A stretch of 64,000 nt of DNA from Arthrobacter sp. SW1 (GTDB lineage: Bacteria > Actinomycetota > Actinomycetes > Actinomycetales > Micrococcaceae): assembly GCF_001766675.1 (NCBI RefSeq), contig NZ_MJLT01000067.1, forward strand, positions 109,113 through 173,112, given 5' to 3'. Below are positions 53,276-61,115 of this stretch, piece by piece; within the stretch, counting starts at the first letter, position 1, and each line of letters starts with the position of its first letter. The translations under genes were made by a program, and so were the position numbers. Under the pieces are notes generated by a model that saw only the letters and a program-made list of their open reading frames with translations, had not been told where the DNA came from and searched no databases.

Positions 53276-53761
53276 TTACTTGATCATCTCGCCGGACGGG
53301 CTCACCAGGTACCAGACGCCGTTGACGCCCTGGCCTTTCACGTCGCCCGGGGCGGTGTCCTTGGCGAAGTAGTACACCGGCATGCCGTTCACCGTGATCT
53401 GCTTCTTGCCGTCCGCGGTGGGGATGGTGCCGATGGTTCCGGTGACGCCGTCCACGGCGGGTGCATCCGACTCCGTGGTCACCGGCGGCCAGGCCGCCAG
53501 GCACTGCCCTTCGCAGGCGCTCTTGCCGGAGTCCTTCACGTCTTTGGTGAAGTAGTAGACGCTCATCCCGTTGGCTGCCACCACGACGTCGCCGGCGGTG
53601 GTGTTGGCCGTCTTCAGTTCCGCCGCCGCCGGGGCGTCGGATGCCGCAGCGCTCGACGACGGCGGCGCGCTGGTGGGGGATGTCCCCGGACTGCCGCCAC
53701 AGGCAGCCAGTGCCGCCGCGAGTGCCAGGGCGCCGAGTCCGCTGAGGATGTGCTTCTTCAT
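53276..53761 (-). CDS. Secreted repeat lipoprotein (COG4315-like)
   Basis: This 161-residue lipoprotein has a signal ending in LAAC (lipobox), a Ser/Ala/Pro linker and two copies of a short repeat (GMSVYYFTKDVKDSGKSAC; GMPVYYFAKDTAPGDVKGQG) with the CEGQCLAAWPP motif, as in the secreted repeat lipoproteins linked to ECF sigma factors. ATG 53761. It is divergent from the sigma factor gene, so it is a candidate target of the regulon. Confidence 0.85.
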   Translation of the reverse strand: MKKHILSGLGALALAAALAACGGSPGTSPTSAPPSSSAAASDAPAAAELKTANTTAGDVVVAANGMSVYYFTKDVKDSGKSACEGQCLAAWPPVTTESDAPAVDGVTGTIGTIPTADGKKQITVNGMPVYYFAKDTAPGDVKGQGVNGVWYLVSPSGEMIK

Positions 53762-53871
53762 GATCCGCTCCTTCGCCGGGCCGGCCGGAATCGGCCGGAC
53801 GCTCGTGCCCATACGACGCCGTCGGGTGAAGAATGGTTCAGATGAACTTTTCCGGGCCCGCCGGCGTCCTT

Positions 53872-53907
53872 CTCAGCGAAGGCACAACGCTCAGCGAAGG
53901 CACAACA
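53872..53907 (+). repeat. 18-bp tandem repeat upstream of the sigma factor gene
   Basis: Two tandem copies of an 18-bp unit (CTCAGCGAAGGCACAAC then G or A) lie 26 bp before the sigma factor ATG, in its leader. It could affect transcription or translation; no protein is known to bind it. Confidence 0.8.
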
Positions 53908-53933
53908 GGAACCGGGAAGCGCAGGAGGCAACG

Positions 53934-54446
53934 ATGCCGCTGGATGGCAACCTCAGCGACGAGGAGGTGGTGGCCGCGATCTACCGCGACCACGGCCCCG
54001 CGCTGCGCCGCTTCGTGCTCGGCTGCACCCGGGACGAAAACCTGGCGGACGACGTCGTGCAGGAAACGGTGCTGCGGGTCTGGCAGCATGCCCCGAACGT
54101 CAGGGGAAGCCTGCGCAGCTACCTGTTCCGCACCGCCCGGAACGTCATCATCGACAACTACCGCAGGTCACGCCGCCGCCCTGAGGAAGGCAACACGGAT
54201 ACGGTGGAGCTGGCCGAAAGCAGCGAGCGGGTGGACGAGCTCCTCAACCGGGTCCTCATGGAGGAAGCCCTGCTCAGGCTCAGCCAGGAGCACCGGGAAG
54301 TCCTGGTGGCCCTGCATTACCAGGGTTTCACGGTCAACGAGGCCGCCCTCCGGCTGAACATCCCCAGTGGCACCGTGAAATCCCGGGCCTTCTACGCCGT
54401 GCGTGCCCTGCGCACCATCCTTGACGAAATGGGGGTGCAACGATGA
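53934..54446 (+). CDS. ECF sigma factor (SigK/SigL-like)
   Basis: This 170-residue ECF sigma factor has region 2 (LADDVVQETVLRVWQHA, LFRTARNVIIDNYR) and region 4 (LSQEHREVLVALHYQGFTVNEAALRLNIPSGTVKSRAF split in two motifs). ATG 53934 has AGGAGG seven bases upstream. It overlaps the anti-sigma gene (ATGA), and neighbours a repeat lipoprotein like those controlled by SigK-type factors. It probably responds to envelope or redox stress. Confidence 0.93.
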   Translation: MPLDGNLSDEEVVAAIYRDHGPALRRFVLGCTRDENLADDVVQETVLRVWQHAPNVRGSLRSYLFRTARNVIIDNYRRSRRRPEEGNTDTVELAESSERVDELLNRVLMEEALLRLSQEHREVLVALHYQGFTVNEAALRLNIPSGTVKSRAFYAVRALRTILDEMGVQR

Positions 54447-55129
54447 ACGAGCACAAGCTCCTGGGCGCCTACCTGCTGGGCGGGCTGGAAGCGGCCGAGG
54501 CCCGCGCCTTCGAAGACCACCTGGCTGTTTGTGCGGCCTGCCGCCGCGAGCTCGCGGAGCTGGAGAGCCTGCCGGCCCTGCTCGACGCCGTTCCCGTCTC
54601 CGCCGCCGTGGCGCTCGCCGCTGCCGGCAAGCCGCGGCCGGAAGACGACGACGGCGGCCGCCGGGCTCCCGCGTCCGGCGCAGCGGCTCCTGCACTCGCC
54701 GAACTTGCCGCCCGACGTCGTACCTCCCGGCGGTGGCGCGCCGCACTGATGGCGGGAGTCGCGGCAGCCTGCCTGGCCGGCGGCCTGCTGGCCGGACCGG
54801 CGGTGGGCGGCCTGCTCAACCCCCCGCCCAAGCCTGACGCCAGCTATTCGCTGCAGGCCGGCAACGGAATGCAGCTGACGGTCGGCCTGGTGAAGAAGAC
54901 GTGGGGTACGCAGCTGGAACTCGAAGGCCGCAGCATGCCGCTCGAGGGCACCCTTTACCTGTGGGTCAAGGACCGCGACGGCGGCGAGGAACTCGCCTGC
55001 GGCTGGACCGCGACGCCCAGCGGACGGGTCAAGGTGACGGGCGCGACGCCGGTCCAGCTCGCCGGGATCTCCGGCGTGGAGCTGCGGGACGGGGCGAAGA
55101 AGACGGTGGCGGCGGTGTCGGTGCCGTGA
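54443..55129 (+). CDS. Anti-sigma factor with zinc-binding HxxxCxxC domain
   Basis: This 228-residue protein has an N-terminal ZAS domain with His26, Cys30 and Cys33 (HLAVCAACRRE), one membrane helix at about 100-122, and an extracytoplasmic RskA-like domain (GNGMQLTVGLVKKTWG; LEGTLYLWVKDRDGG). It probably holds the upstream sigma factor inactive at the membrane until the signal causes cleavage. The coupled start supports the partnership. Confidence 0.9.
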   Translation: MNEHKLLGAYLLGGLEAAEARAFEDHLAVCAACRRELAELESLPALLDAVPVSAAVALAAAGKPRPEDDDGGRRAPASGAAAPALAELAARRRTSRRWRAALMAGVAAACLAGGLLAGPAVGGLLNPPPKPDASYSLQAGNGMQLTVGLVKKTWGTQLELEGRSMPLEGTLYLWVKDRDGGEELACGWTATPSGRVKVTGATPVQLAGISGVELRDGAKKTVAAVSVP

Positions 55130-55139
55130 CGGCATTGAC

Positions 55140-55676
55140 TCATTCCTTCCCCGGGCGTGGCGCCAGGCCGTAGCAGGCGAGCACCGCGACGGCTACCACC
55201 ACGATCCCGCCGATGCCCATCGGCGTCCGGAGCTGCCCGAAGAGTGTTCCGGCCTGCGGGATCACGAAGAGCACCTTGCCGGCGCTGGCCACGGTGTAGG
55301 GCCGCGGGTCCGGGGACTGGTTCGCATCGCCCTGCAGGGTGAGGGCGCGGGCGGCGGCAGGTCCGCTCCCGGGAGCCTCCGTGGCGATGATCCGGTGCGT
55401 CACCAGCCCTTCGCCGTTGGGCCGCGGAACCGTGACCACATCGCCCACCTCAAGTTCCGTGGCCGGGGTGTCCTTGACCAGGATGAGCGAGCCTGTGGGC
55501 ATGAATGGCTCCATCGAGCCGGACACCACGATCTGGGACCGCACACCGAAGGCCAGGGCCAGGACAGTGAGCGTGATGCACGCCGCACCTACAGCCGCGG
55601 CCAGCCACAGGATAACGGAACGGACGGCGGCGAGGACGCGGCGGGTGCCGGTAGGGGCTGCGGTAGTGGCGGTCAT
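55140..55676 (-). CDS. SipW-type (ER-type) signal peptidase I
   Basis: This 178-residue membrane peptidase has Ser in SGSMEPFMPTGS and His in GLVTHRII rather than the Lys of ordinary bacterial type I peptidases, plus the GDANQSPD aspartate. These are marks of the ER/SipW class. Two membrane helices flank it. ATG 55676 overlaps the preceding stop (ATGA). It is the last gene of an operon that encodes several proteins with the cognate leader, so these are its probable substrates. Confidence 0.92.
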   Translation of the reverse strand: MTATTAAPTGTRRVLAAVRSVILWLAAAVGAACITLTVLALAFGVRSQIVVSGSMEPFMPTGSLILVKDTPATELEVGDVVTVPRPNGEGLVTHRIIATEAPGSGPAAARALTLQGDANQSPDPRPYTVASAGKVLFVIPQAGTLFGQLRTPMGIGGIVVVAVAVLACYGLAPRPGKE

Positions 55677-56335
55677 GGTTTTCCTTGGGATTGCGGGGAG
55701 AGTGATTGGCCATGGAGACTCAGGGTGAGACGGCTGGCTGCGGAGTCCTGCTTTCCCTTGCCAGGAGTGTCCGGGAAATGGACGTAGAGGACCAGCCGGG
55801 TGCGCGAGGCGTCTGGGCCGGCCCATGGCTGCCCGTCCGGCAGCGGATCGGCCTGCCGCGCTGCGAGCCGGACCGTGGATTCCGGGATGGCCGCGCCGGG
55901 AACCCCGGATTCGGGGTGCGCCGGGTCGCCGAACAGCGTGGTCTTCTGCCCGCCGCTGATCGCGGCCGCGGAGAACCGCAGCTGTGCAGGGTCCTTTCCG
56001 GCGCCGTTCTTTCCGGCGCCGGCCGCATCGGTTTCGACCTTCGCGCCCAGGAGCGCCCCCGAGGCCCGGCTGTTGTTGAACAGGTTCACGCCCAGTTCGG
56101 CCGTGCTGCCCGGGACAAACCCGGTGGTGTCCGGGAACGTGAATCGGAGCTGGTCTTTTCCGGGCAGGACAGTGCGGCCTTCGGAATCCAGGAGCCCGAG
56201 TTCGAAGCTGCCGGTCGCGGTGGTGCTCAGCCGGGCATGGTCGTCGTAGGCGGCCTGCGTGGCGGCGGCGGTGAACACACCGCTGGCCAGGATCACGACG
56301 GCGGCCGCTCCCACCAGGGTGGACGCCGCCTTCAC
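55673..56335 (-). CDS. Surface protein with SipW-type leader, 1
   Basis: This 220-residue protein starts at GTG 56335 (GTGA overlap with the upstream stop). Its leader VKAASTLVGAAAVVILASG ends in AATQAAYDDHARLS, close to the A-A-F-x-D cleavage region of SipW substrates. The mature part is beta-rich (TATGSFELGLLDSEGR, GVNLFNNSRASG) and not recognised. No catalytic motif. It may be a structural part of a fibre or matrix like TasA/camelysin. Confidence 0.78.
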   Translation of the reverse strand: MKAASTLVGAAAVVILASGVFTAAATQAAYDDHARLSTTATGSFELGLLDSEGRTVLPGKDQLRFTFPDTTGFVPGSTAELGVNLFNNSRASGALLGAKVETDAAGAGKNGAGKDPAQLRFSAAAISGGQKTTLFGDPAHPESGVPGAAIPESTVRLAARQADPLPDGQPWAGPDASRTRLVLYVHFPDTPGKGKQDSAASRLTLSLHGQSLSPQSQGKP

Positions 56336-56991
56336 GCCGTGCCCCGCTTGCGCCGCCCCAGCCAGAGCAGCAGGAGTCCGGCCGTGAGCGCGGCCGCGCC
56401 GCCCAGGATCCCGGCGATCACCCCGGCGCCGGTGTGCGGGAGCCAGCCGCTGCCGGGGGTCCCCGCACTGTCGGTACGGTCCGCGCCGTCCTGGCTTCCG
56501 GCGTCGGGAGTGGCGGAAAACCGCCAGCTGATCTGCCCGGCGGCGTCGCGGTATTCGTTGCCGGCGGCGGCCGGAAGCGCGACGTCGGCCGTGAAGGTGC
56601 GTACCTGGCCCGGCCCGATCACGCCCAGGCTGATGGCCGTGCGGCGGACCGCAGGCCGGGTAGCCGGGACCGTCGCGGGAACGATGACGGTGCTGCCTTC
56701 GCGGAGGGCGAGGGTGGCAGGATGCTTGCCTTCGAAGCCGCTGCCGCGAACGGAATCCAGGGTGACGTAGAGCGCCGCGGCCTTTCCGCTGATGTTGCGG
56801 ACCGTGCTGTGCCAGCTGTTCGAATGGCCGGGAGCGGGCATGGTGACGGTGAAGCTTGCGTTGTCCAGCTCCAGCACCTGCCCGGAGACCGGGGCGGCCT
56901 GGGCGGGTCCGGCCGAAGCAAGGGCCGCTCCGGCGGCCAGGCCTGCCGCGAGCAGGGCGGCGGGAAGGGAATTCATGATGGTGGGTGTCAT
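56332..56991 (-). CDS. LPxTG-type wall-anchored surface protein
   Basis: This 219-residue protein has an ordinary signal peptide (ALLAAGLAAGAALASAGPAQA), a beta-rich domain, and the C-terminal sorting signal LPHTG, a hydrophobic helix (GVIAGILGGAAALTAGLLLL) and a basic tail RRKR. A housekeeping sortase should attach it to peptidoglycan. No sortase gene is in the window. It is encoded in the middle of the SipW operon with ATGA and GTGA overlaps on both sides, and could tether the other products. Confidence 0.88.
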   Translation of the reverse strand: MTPTIMNSLPAALLAAGLAAGAALASAGPAQAAPVSGQVLELDNASFTVTMPAPGHSNSWHSTVRNISGKAAALYVTLDSVRGSGFEGKHPATLALREGSTVIVPATVPATRPAVRRTAISLGVIGPGQVRTFTADVALPAAAGNEYRDAAGQISWRFSATPDAGSQDGADRTDSAGTPGSGWLPHTGAGVIAGILGGAAALTAGLLLLWLGRRKRGTA

Positions 56992-57641
56992 TTCGTGGGA
57001 GTGGCCTCGACGATGTAGTGGCGGCCCGGAACGGTCCGGGCATGGATGACGGTTCCAAGCTGGAGCTTCGCGTTGTAGGCGGCGGCCGGGGCCGTGGGGC
57101 GTAGCCAGACCTTGACCGTGAGCGCGGTTCTCCTGCCGTCGGCCGCGAGTCCGGGAACAGCGGGGCCGGTGCCGTCGGCGAGGGCGTTCACGGCTGCGGC
57201 GCCCAAGGGGATGCCACCGGGAAGCAGGGGCTTGCCGGCGTCGTCGTACACGCCGAACAGCAGCGACTCGAACACTTCGCGGGGCGTCCCGCGGTTGGTG
57301 ATCTCGAGCGACAGCCGGGCTTCTGCGGTCCCCGGAAGGGTCTGCACCCGGACGGTGTAGGCGGCGGTCGGCTTGGCGGGATCGCCCGTGGGTTCGCGGG
57401 AGAGCGTGCTGACCAAGGCGCCGCCGGGGTCGCTTGCGGAGGCCACGATCTTCGGGTTGTCCGGGGTGTTGTGGCGGTCTGATTCCTTGGGTCCCTGGGC
57501 GATGGCCAGCCGGCCGGACAAGGCGGCGCTGCCGCTGGCGTCCTGGCTGAACGCGGCGTCCGTGGTTCCGCCCAGGGCAAGCAGCCCAGCCAACCCGGTG
57601 CCCAGGAGCGCGGCGGCCGCCATCGGGTAGCGACGGATCAC
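56988..57641 (-). CDS. Surface protein with SipW-type leader, 2
   Basis: This 217-residue protein has a leader of about 30 residues ending in TTDAAFSQDASGSAALSG, typical of SipW-dependent proteins. The mature domain (SLEITNRGTPREVFESLLFG, WLRPTAPAAAYNAKLQLGT) is beta-rich and unrecognised. Overlaps both neighbours by four bases. Confidence 0.78.
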   Translation of the reverse strand: MIRRYPMAAAALLGTGLAGLLALGGTTDAAFSQDASGSAALSGRLAIAQGPKESDRHNTPDNPKIVASASDPGGALVSTLSREPTGDPAKPTAAYTVRVQTLPGTAEARLSLEITNRGTPREVFESLLFGVYDDAGKPLLPGGIPLGAAAVNALADGTGPAVPGLAADGRRTALTVKVWLRPTAPAAAYNAKLQLGTVIHARTVPGRHYIVEATPTK

Positions 57642-58279
57642 TTGCTGCTCCCGTCAACGCGGGCCGCGAGCTGTGCGCCCTTTCCCTGCCAGGAGTTGTC
57701 CGCCCACCCGGGAAACGCCACCGTGAGCCGGACCGTGGTGATCCCTCCGGGGGCGAGTTCTTCCAGCCGCAGTCCGGCGAGCAGTTCCCGGGCGCTACCG
57801 GGGACGTCGACGGCGAGCTGCCGGCCGCCGTCGGGCCCGTCACCTTGGGTCACGGTGAAGCGCAGGATGTCGAAAAGACCGGTGCCGGCGGCAGAGGATG
57901 GAGCGGCGTCGAAGAGGCTGAGCTGCACGTCCGAGGCGAGTTCCGGGCTGGCGTTGCGCACGCCGAGGGTGAAGGTCTTGCTGGTGCCGGGGCCGAAGCC
58001 GCTGCTGCTGCCGATTTCGAAGGCCTGCGGGTTGCCCTCGGCCCAGGCGGTGCCGGCGGGGAGCCGGTCTCCTTCGGCGCCGGTGACCATGATGTTGAAG
58101 CCGTTCCGTCCGGGATCCGGGACGAAGCTGGTGTGACCGCGGAGCGCCTCGGCGTACTGGGCGTCGGTGAAGGCAAGCCCGGCGCCGAGGAGCGCGCCCG
58201 CGGCGACCAGCAGGCGGCGGCTGGGAAGCGGCCGGTCCCTCAAAGCAAACCTGGGCCTCATGGAAAGGCGGGCTTTCAT
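57638..58279 (-). CDS. Surface protein with SipW-type leader, 3
   Basis: This 213-residue protein has a leader with the AGALLGAGLAFTDAQYAEA end. The mature part has FNIMVTGAEGDRLPAGTAWAEG and FTLGVRNASPELASDVQLSL, resembling the first gene of the operon and camelysin/TasA-type proteins. ATG 58279 is the first good start; ATG 58261 is also in frame. An 18-bp direct repeat and a hairpin separate it from the preceding gene. Confidence 0.78.
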   Translation of the reverse strand: MKARLSMRPRFALRDRPLPSRRLLVAAGALLGAGLAFTDAQYAEALRGHTSFVPDPGRNGFNIMVTGAEGDRLPAGTAWAEGNPQAFEIGSSSGFGPGTSKTFTLGVRNASPELASDVQLSLFDAAPSSAAGTGLFDILRFTVTQGDGPDGGRQLAVDVPGSARELLAGLRLEELAPGGITTVRLTVAFPGWADNSWQGKGAQLAARVDGSSK

Positions 58280-58296
58280 GTGATGTGGTGTCCTGT

Positions 58297-58332
58297 TCTG
58301 CTGCATTAATTGCCTCTGCTGCATTAATTGCC
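58297..58332. repeat. 18-bp direct repeat before surface protein 3 gene
   Basis: TCTGCTGCATTAATTGCC occurs twice in perfect tandem (58297-58314 and 58315-58332). The ATTAAT cores are unusually AT-rich here and may be regulatory or a product of slippage. Confidence 0.85.
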
Positions 58333-58363
58333 AGGGTGGCGGCCGGAAGCCGGCCGCCACCCT
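58333..58363 (-). terminator. Intra-operon hairpin after the first surface protein gene
   Basis: A perfect 14-bp GC-rich stem (AGGGTGGCGGCCGG) with a three-base loop follows the stop at 58375 by 11 bp. With no strong T-run it may be an attenuator or mRNA end-protector that makes the first gene's product more abundant. Confidence 0.7.
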
Positions 58364-58374
58364 GCTCTCCGGGA

Positions 58375-59073
58375 CTAGTTGACGGAGCTGCCGTCGAAGC
58401 GGGCCTGCAACTTGACCGTGCCGCCGTTGGCCGCGTTGGTGGCTGCCTGGTCGGCGCCGTCCAGCAGGTAGACCTTGGCGACCACCACCTTGCCGGCCTT
58501 CGGATCGAGCTGGTGGAGGTCCGCCGCGGCGGTGTGGCCGTCCTTGATGTCGAGCTTGCTGGCGGTCCAGGCGGCCGGCTCGGCGGAGGCGTCGTCCACC
58601 TCGGCGATGTCCACCCGCAGCAGCCCGGCGTAGGCCTTGTTGCGGGCTTCCTGCTCCGGGGTGGCTGCGGCGCCGGTGACATTCTCGAAGGCGAGCGAGA
58701 GCTTGGAGGAGAACGTGGGCGAATCGTTGCGGACCGGAAGCTTGACGTAGATGGGGGCGCCGCCGGGAACCAGCGAGTCCGCGCCCGCCACCGGTGCCAC
58801 GTCCGCGGCATCCGGGTTGGCCTCGATCCACGTGGCCACCGAGTCGACGGTGTTCTCCTGGCCCGCGGAAACCTGGATGTTGTAGCGGTTGTCCGCTCCG
58901 CCCAACCCGCCGTCCGGGCCGCCGCCGTTGATGTTCAGCAGGCCGAAGTCAGTGAAGGCTGCGCCCGTGGCCAGCGCCGCGACGCCCAGCAGGGCTCCGG
59001 CGGCAACGACGGCCCGTTTGCGGCCGCTCCTGCGATCGCTGGTGCCGGCTGCTGCGTTATCGATGGTGTTCAT
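58375..59073 (-). CDS. Camelysin/TasA-like surface protein with SipW-type leader, 4
   Basis: This 232-residue protein has the clearest SipW leader of the group (AGALLGVAALATGAAFTDFG). The mature domain (YNIQVSAGQENTVDSVATWIEA, VKLPVRNDSPTFSSKLSLAFEN) has the beta-sandwich pattern of camelysin/TasA, which forms fibres in Bacillus matrix. ATG 59073 has AAGAAGAG just upstream; an ATG at 59091 would put that inside the frame. Confidence 0.82.
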   Translation of the reverse strand: MNTIDNAAAGTSDRRSGRKRAVVAAGALLGVAALATGAAFTDFGLLNINGGGPDGGLGGADNRYNIQVSAGQENTVDSVATWIEANPDAADVAPVAGADSLVPGGAPIYVKLPVRNDSPTFSSKLSLAFENVTGAAATPEQEARNKAYAGLLRVDIAEVDDASAEPAAWTASKLDIKDGHTAAADLHQLDPKAGKVVVAKVYLLDGADQAATNAANGGTVKLQARFDGSSVN

Positions 59074-59143
59074 TACTCTTCTTTCACTCATTTCTTGGGT
59101 TGCTCCTGCTCCCGGCGTGCGGGCACAGGGTGTTCGGCGGCGC

Positions 59144-60874
59144 TCAGTTGTCGCCGTCGAGGACCTTGAGGGTGCCGGTGGCGCGGGACCGTACCGGCTG
59201 GCCGAACGGGACCGCCGAGGTGGCTTGGGTGAGGTCGTGGATCCGGTATCCGCTGTAGGCCGCGGGGGCCTGGACGCAGCGGTTGTAGTTGAGCCCGACG
59301 ACGGTTCCGGCGCCCCACGCGTACATGGCGCCGTCCGCTGTGGCGGCCCAGCTGGCGCACTGGGTGGAGGACACCGCGGTGACGTCGGCCGGGAGGCCAG
59401 CCACTTTTTGCGGCAGTGCGACCACCTCGCCGGCGGCCTCGGACGAGCACGGAATCCCGGCGTTCCGGTGGACGCCGATGGCTTGGCAGTAGTTGTTCGA
59501 GCCCCAGCCGTACACCGTGCCGCCCCCGGAACCCGTACCGGCTACCAGCGCCTGAACGGAACTGATGCCGGGGGAGACCCGGTCCACGTTCCGCAGTGCC
59601 ACCACGGGGCGGTAGCGGGAGTCCTTGGCGTTCGGATCCGTGCTGTTGGCCCGGCCCAGGAATCCCGTGCCGTAGCTGTCCGTGGAGGTCTGCCAGGTGT
59701 AGAGGTCACCGTTCTGCAGCAGCATCCGCGGGGCACGGGAACTGAAGCCCAGCTGGCGGACCGGGCAGTCGCCGTCGTCCACCACCGCGTGGGCCGCCGT
59801 CCCGGCGCAGGCTGGCAGCACGGATGCCGACATATGGCTTGCGATGTCCCGCATCCGTGCCGAGCGCAGGGCCGCGGTGGCGGCCGGCGTCGCGCCGATC
59901 AGCTCGGATTCCACGAAGGACCGGCCCTGGGCGTCCTTGTAGAGCTCCGGGTACGCGGCGAACAGGGCCTGGTTGGCGCCCTGGTTCAGGTAGGGGCAGC
60001 GCTGGGTGTTCTGCGCCGTGCCCAGGCCGTCGGAGTGGTCGAAGCCCCAGGTGTAGACCAGACCCGAGGTGGACACCGCACCGGAGGAGTTGTTTCCGCC
60101 CCAGATCGAGTGCCACCGGACCTCGCCGCCGGCGTTAGTCCCGGAAACGCAGTCGCCGGCGGACAAGGTGGCGGCGATGCGGTTCGCCTGCACCGGGAAC
60201 GTTGCCTGCGCGGCGGTGTACCCGGAGACGGGAAGGTTCTCGCCGCCATAGCCCCACACCCACATCCGGCCGTCGGCGTCCAAGGCGTAGAACTGGTTTT
60301 CCGAACGTTCCAGGTTCACGATCCGCGGCATCGGGGTGCCGTCCATGGTGCGCCGGACCGGGCCCGGGGTGTACGTCTGGTTCGCCGACAGCGGGCCCCG
60401 GCCCAACAGGCGGTTGTTTGACCCATAGCTACTGCCCCACGTCCAGACGGTTCCGTCGTCGTCGAGTGCCGCATAGGAGGTGCTCGACAGGTAACTGAAG
60501 TCGTTCGAACTGCCGGCAGCTTTCACGATCCGTACGCCGTCCGGGAACTCCACCTTGTTCGGCGGCGCGGTGGCCGGGGTGTTGCCGCGGCCGGCGCCGT
60601 CACCGCTGTTCCGCAGCCCCGAGACGAACAGCTCGCCGAAGCGGGTCACGAACAATGCCGAGCCGGCGGACTGGTCGTTCGCCACGGGCAGGCTGCGCAG
60701 GGATGGTTCGGTGGCCAGTTCGGCCGCGGCATGGCTCTGGTCCTGGAAGGCCGCGGCGGTGACGCCGGTCCCTGCCAGGAGCGCGATCAGGCCCGCCGCC
60801 GCACCGGCCAGGCACAGCTTCCGGGCAGTGCTCCATGGTCCGGCAAAGAACGGCCGGGTGCTGGTGGTTCCCAC
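59144..60874 (-). CDS. RCC1-like beta-propeller protein with SipW-type leader
   Basis: The 576-residue protein begins with a hydrophobic leader (KLCLAGAAAGLIALLAGTG) ending TAAAFQDQSHA, like the other SipW substrates. RCC1-type blades follow: TVWTWGSSYGSNN, RMWVWGYGGENLP, LVYTWGFDHSDGLG, TVYGWGSNNYCQAIG and AMYAWGAGTVVGLN. GTG 60874 has GGGGG upstream; GTG 60907 is in frame but has no ribosome site. It may bind a ligand or partner at the cell surface. First gene of the SipW operon. Confidence 0.83.
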   Translation of the reverse strand: MGTTSTRPFFAGPWSTARKLCLAGAAAGLIALLAGTGVTAAAFQDQSHAAAELATEPSLRSLPVANDQSAGSALFVTRFGELFVSGLRNSGDGAGRGNTPATAPPNKVEFPDGVRIVKAAGSSNDFSYLSSTSYAALDDDGTVWTWGSSYGSNNRLLGRGPLSANQTYTPGPVRRTMDGTPMPRIVNLERSENQFYALDADGRMWVWGYGGENLPVSGYTAAQATFPVQANRIAATLSAGDCVSGTNAGGEVRWHSIWGGNNSSGAVSTSGLVYTWGFDHSDGLGTAQNTQRCPYLNQGANQALFAAYPELYKDAQGRSFVESELIGATPAATAALRSARMRDIASHMSASVLPACAGTAAHAVVDDGDCPVRQLGFSSRAPRMLLQNGDLYTWQTSTDSYGTGFLGRANSTDPNAKDSRYRPVVALRNVDRVSPGISSVQALVAGTGSGGGTVYGWGSNNYCQAIGVHRNAGIPCSSEAAGEVVALPQKVAGLPADVTAVSSTQCASWAATADGAMYAWGAGTVVGLNYNRCVQAPAAYSGYRIHDLTQATSAVPFGQPVRSRATGTLKVLDGDN

Positions 60875-61115
60875 AATTCCCCCTATCGATTGCTGTAGGC
60901 GCTTCACTGCGGTGCGGTAGCCTGAACCACCGCACCTCCTCTGCGGTCCCGAAAGCGCGGGAGCGCACAGGGATAACAGCTGGAAACATGGATCAAAGCT
61001 AGGAGCGGGAAAGCCGGGCTGAGTGGCCGGTCAGGGTGAACCAGGTGCCCGCCGGGACGATTTGAGTACCCGGACGCGGCGGCGCAGGCGGCACTGTCCG
61101 CGGGATGGAGAAACG

